64,000 nucleotides of DNA from Chaenocephalus aceratus. Its lineage: Eukaryota > Chordata > Actinopteri > Perciformes > Channichthyidae. Of this stretch, positions 60,735 to 64,000 are shown piece by piece. Made by a program: the position numbers and the translations under genes. Position 1 is the stretch's first letter. Each line of letters begins with the position of its first letter. Where the stretch lies: assembly GCA_023974075.1 (NCBI GenBank), contig JAMFTG010000145.1, forward strand, positions 40,001 to 104,000, read 5' to 3'. The notes beneath the pieces are model-generated. The model saw only the letters and a list, made by a program, of their open reading frames with translations. It searched no databases and was not told the origin of the DNA.

Positions 60735-60898
60735 ACAGAGCATCACCTGTTAGACGCTTTTATCCAAAGCGACTCACATACTCAACACTGTGGACACTCA
60801 CCTCTCAGGGACACAACGACATGCTGACTGCAGTGGGGTTTGAACCTGTGACCCCCTGATCCCAACACCAACGCACAACCCACTGCGCCACACGCCTC
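60735..60898 (-). repeat. tRNA-derived SINE, reverse orientation, intact head and tail
   Basis: The minus strand reads GTGTGGCGCAGTGGGTTGTG (A-box region), GGTTCAAACCCCACTGCAG (B box) and ends GCTTTGGATAAAAGCGTCTA. It is the best-preserved copy in the window and the reference for the split copy at 12.5 kb. Confidence 0.75.
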
Positions 60899-61380
60899 CC
60901 TGACGCTGTTGTCGGTGCACATGTTTGTTTTAGATATTGCATTCACCGCCATTGCGATCAAACTTGTGAAAATAGAAGTTAATGTCTGTACGGCTGAAGA
61001 CGTGCTGTCTGCAGGTTTCATTCACGCTGTCCAGGTAGAGACTCACACGGGACACATCGGAGAAAGATTGAACCTAAAAGCATGGCTAACGTTACATACT
61101 TTGCAGTTTGCGTCTCCCACCATTGACTTGTGGTGCCGGTGGCTTTCATGTAAAAAGATCGGGGAAATTAAACCAAAGTTCTTTCTAAAGTTACGTTATT
61201 CTGCAGGTTTCATTCCCCGCCATCGCGTCGCTGCAGGAAGACACTCACACGGGACAAGTGATCTGATAGACTTAGATGCACGTCTTCTTGATAAGTGTGC
61301 ACTCCAAAGCAGCTCGAGGGTTACACATTTCAAAAGACATCAAGATAATAGAAGCTAAATGCATGGGTAAAGTCACGTTA

Positions 61381-61829
61381 CTCTACAGCAGGGCTATTCA
61401 ATTAGTTTGGAATGGGGCCGGTTGATGAAAATGATCCAAAGCAAGGGGCCGGGAAAAAGATGGCTTGAAATATAAGCAATCCTATTAAGAGCTTCGGATC
61501 CAGTAAATACTACAACAGCATCGTGGAGTGCATGTATTGTGTTTGATTCAATCAAACGACTTCGCCCCAAGGCCTTTAGAGATCTAAATGGCAAGTTCAG
61601 AACTCAGTCGGCCGACATGTGAAGCTGATTCAACCATCAACAGTTGTCAGTAGCTAGTAGGTTCGAAACCCGAGCCCGCCGAAGTTTTCAGGCATTGTCT
61701 TCCCCTCTCTCTCTCAATGTAACACCCTCTCTGGAATAAAGGCAAGGCGGAAAAAAACTTGGCCAGTAAATATCACCCCGGGGCCGGATTTGGCCCGCGG
61801 GCCGCGGATTGAATAGCCCTGCTCTACAG
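61381..61829. mobile_element. Small hAT element, 433 bp, perfect 8-bp duplication
   Basis: Termini CAGGGCTATTCAATTA (61389) and TTGAATAGCCCTG (ending 61821) are inverted. Both flanks are CTCTACAG (61381-61388, 61822-61829). GGGGCCGG words occur near both ends. It split a phrase-B unit of the old repeat, which is continuous when the element is removed. No transposase. Confidence 0.92.
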
Positions 61830-61871
61830 TTTGCGTTCACCACCATTGCATCTCAGTGCAGGAAGAGACTC

Positions 61872-62463
61872 ACGGCCCGTCCACACACGGGCATGAAAAA
61901 AATCTCGAAAAATCTTGATGCCAATTTGTCTGAAGCTTGGTGATTTCACGCGCCCAAGGCGACCAACAACCAATCACATGAATCTCCCGCCCCCGACATA
62001 CAAAGCAATATAATGTTAAAACGAAGTAAACTGGATATAAACTCCCCAAACAGGCGAAACCCACCAGTTTCCCCCACTGTCTCTGCCTCCTCCCTCCATG
62101 CCGGGTTCCTCCGGTTTGTATCCCGTTAATAGTTCTGGTCGTAAAGAACCGGGTGATTTGCTCCCGTAATTTCTCGTTTGGAATATGAGGAAATGAACTG
62201 CGGTCTGGTTCTCCCTGCTTACACGCGGTTTGATTGGCTAGCGCTTCTACTGTCAGATTTGCATAAACGTGTTTGATTGGCTAATGCCAGCTTCGAAAGC
62301 ATCGGGAGCATCAAAAGTTGAACATTGCTCAACTGTTGATGCTCACGATGCTTGCAAAGCCATCCGCTCCCCACAATGCAGTTCGGCGAAGATTCGAACT
62401 CTTCTCAAGTGAATGGGCGAAGCGTTGAAAGATTTTGTTCATGCCTGTGTGTGGACGGGCCGT
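61872..62463. mobile_element. Inverted-terminal element of about 590 bp (class unsure)
   Basis: Ends ACGGCCCGTCCACACACGGG and TGTGTGTGGACGGGCCGT are inverted, each with CATG nearby. It splits a phrase-B unit at GAGACTCAC / ACACGGGAC. The target duplication is ambiguous (perhaps AC only). No coding frame. Confidence 0.7.
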
Positions 62464-62649
62464 AACACGGGACAAATCTGAGATAATTAAAACCTAAATG
62501 CGTGTCTTAAGTTACTTTTCTTGATGCTCTTCCACTCCAATGCAGGAAGAAATCTGAGAGACTTATATATTTAAAATAACATCGAGATAATAGAAGCTGA
62601 ATGCATCGGTAAAGTTACATTATTCTACGGTTTGCATTCACCGCCATCG

Positions 62650-62745
62650 CTATGATTATTATTACTTTTTGTTTCGTTACTTCCCTTTGTAAAGCGTCCT
62701 TGGGTTTCGTGAAAGGCGCTATATACATTATCATTGCATGTCAGT
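62650..62745 (+). repeat. SINE tail fragment
   Basis: TTGTAAAGCGTCCTTGGGTT and GAAAGGCGCTATATACAT form the usual teleost SINE tail. It interrupts a phrase-B unit of the old repeat between CCGCCATCGC and CATTGCATG. Confidence 0.55.
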
Positions 62746-62830
62746 GCAGGAAGAGACTCACGCGGGACGAATCTGAGAGAATAAAACCTTAACGCGCGTC
62801 TTAAGTAAAGCTTATTCACCGCTTGCACGA

Positions 62831-64000
<1,170 letters not shown>

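Larger units (their letters stand above)
53700..62830. repeat. Old long-period repeat domain, heavily invaded
   Basis: Two phrases recur in decayed form. Phrase A (GTAGTTTTGGAGATGAAAA-like, then a GCATGATACT block and CGCTGATAATCCAAA) is seen near 53925, 56365, 57055, 57270 and 58279. Phrase B (TTTGCATTCACCACCATTGC-like, then GTGCAGGAAGAGACTCAC and AAATGCATGGCTAAAGTTAC) is seen near 57440, 57575, 58033, 60938, 61017, 61208, 61832 and 62632. A third shared block, GATTTAGCGAG...ATGCAGAAC, links 57365 and 60705. Mobile elements in the domain interrupt these phrases. The period is irregular and no coding frame is conserved. Confidence 0.6.

Overview
The window reads as non-coding DNA of a ray-finned fish, most likely a percomorph teleost. 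The evidence is the very high load of (CA)n/(GT)n arrays, several teleost-type hAT and TTAA-flanked DNA elements, tRNA-derived SINE copies, an L2-like LINE, the interspersed 'AGAAGTACTTTTACTC' repeat I associate with percomorph genomes, and a TRIM35/A33-like gene of the expanded fish TRIM family. Nothing looks bacterial or viral, and there is no operon structure.

Only one host protein gene is supported: an intronless RING / B-box / coiled-coil / PRY-SPRY gene at 46312-47736 (+). Its RING part is broken by two opposite one-base frameshifts 99 bases apart. The other long open frames are by-products of tandem repeats: the 795/856/767-residue frames at 39.2-41.8 kb (38-bp unit), the frames at 33.2-34.9 kb (33-bp unit), those at 28.9-30.5 and 59.3-60.4 kb (57-bp unit), and CA/GT frames near 27-28 and 63.5 kb.

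Layout. 0-5.5 kb: unique DNA, two local duplications and a 1.15 kb foldback element with 10-bp target repeats. 5.5-11.3 kb: a 1.3 kb hAT-type element, a TTAA-flanked element, a LINE tail and a second large foldback (9.54-10.82 kb). 11.3-15.5 kb: fragments of the AGAAGTACT repeat, a SINE split by an insertion, and a homopyrimidine tract. 15.5-19.3 kb: mostly unique. 19.3-20.7 kb: first of four 73-bp arrays. 20.7-26.9 kb: unique DNA, a G-rich minisatellite between duplicated flanks, and TTAA elements. 27-28.4 kb: a CA-rich block. 28.8-30.5 kb: 57-bp array. 30.5-33.1 kb: unique. 33.1-35.0 kb: 33-bp array. 35-39 kb: unique DNA and one TTAA element. 39.2-41.6 kb: 38-bp array inside a TTAA element. 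43-51 kb: LINE-like relics, three more 73-bp arrays and the TRIM gene. 51.6-52.4 kb: two small hAT elements with perfect 8-bp target duplications. 53.7-62.8 kb: an old, decayed long-period repeat repeatedly invaded by an L2 LINE (itself carrying two insertions), small DNA elements, a SINE and a second 57-bp array. 62.8-64 kb: unique DNA and a 179-bp (GT)n tract.

Between the repeats lie islands of balanced, complex sequence with clustered homeodomain-, SOX- and TCF-like words. They look like candidate conserved non-coding elements, but only an alignment can show that. The most notable theme is that several minisatellites lie inside, or appear to grow from, mobile-element sequence. I found no convincing new enzymatic or defence system.
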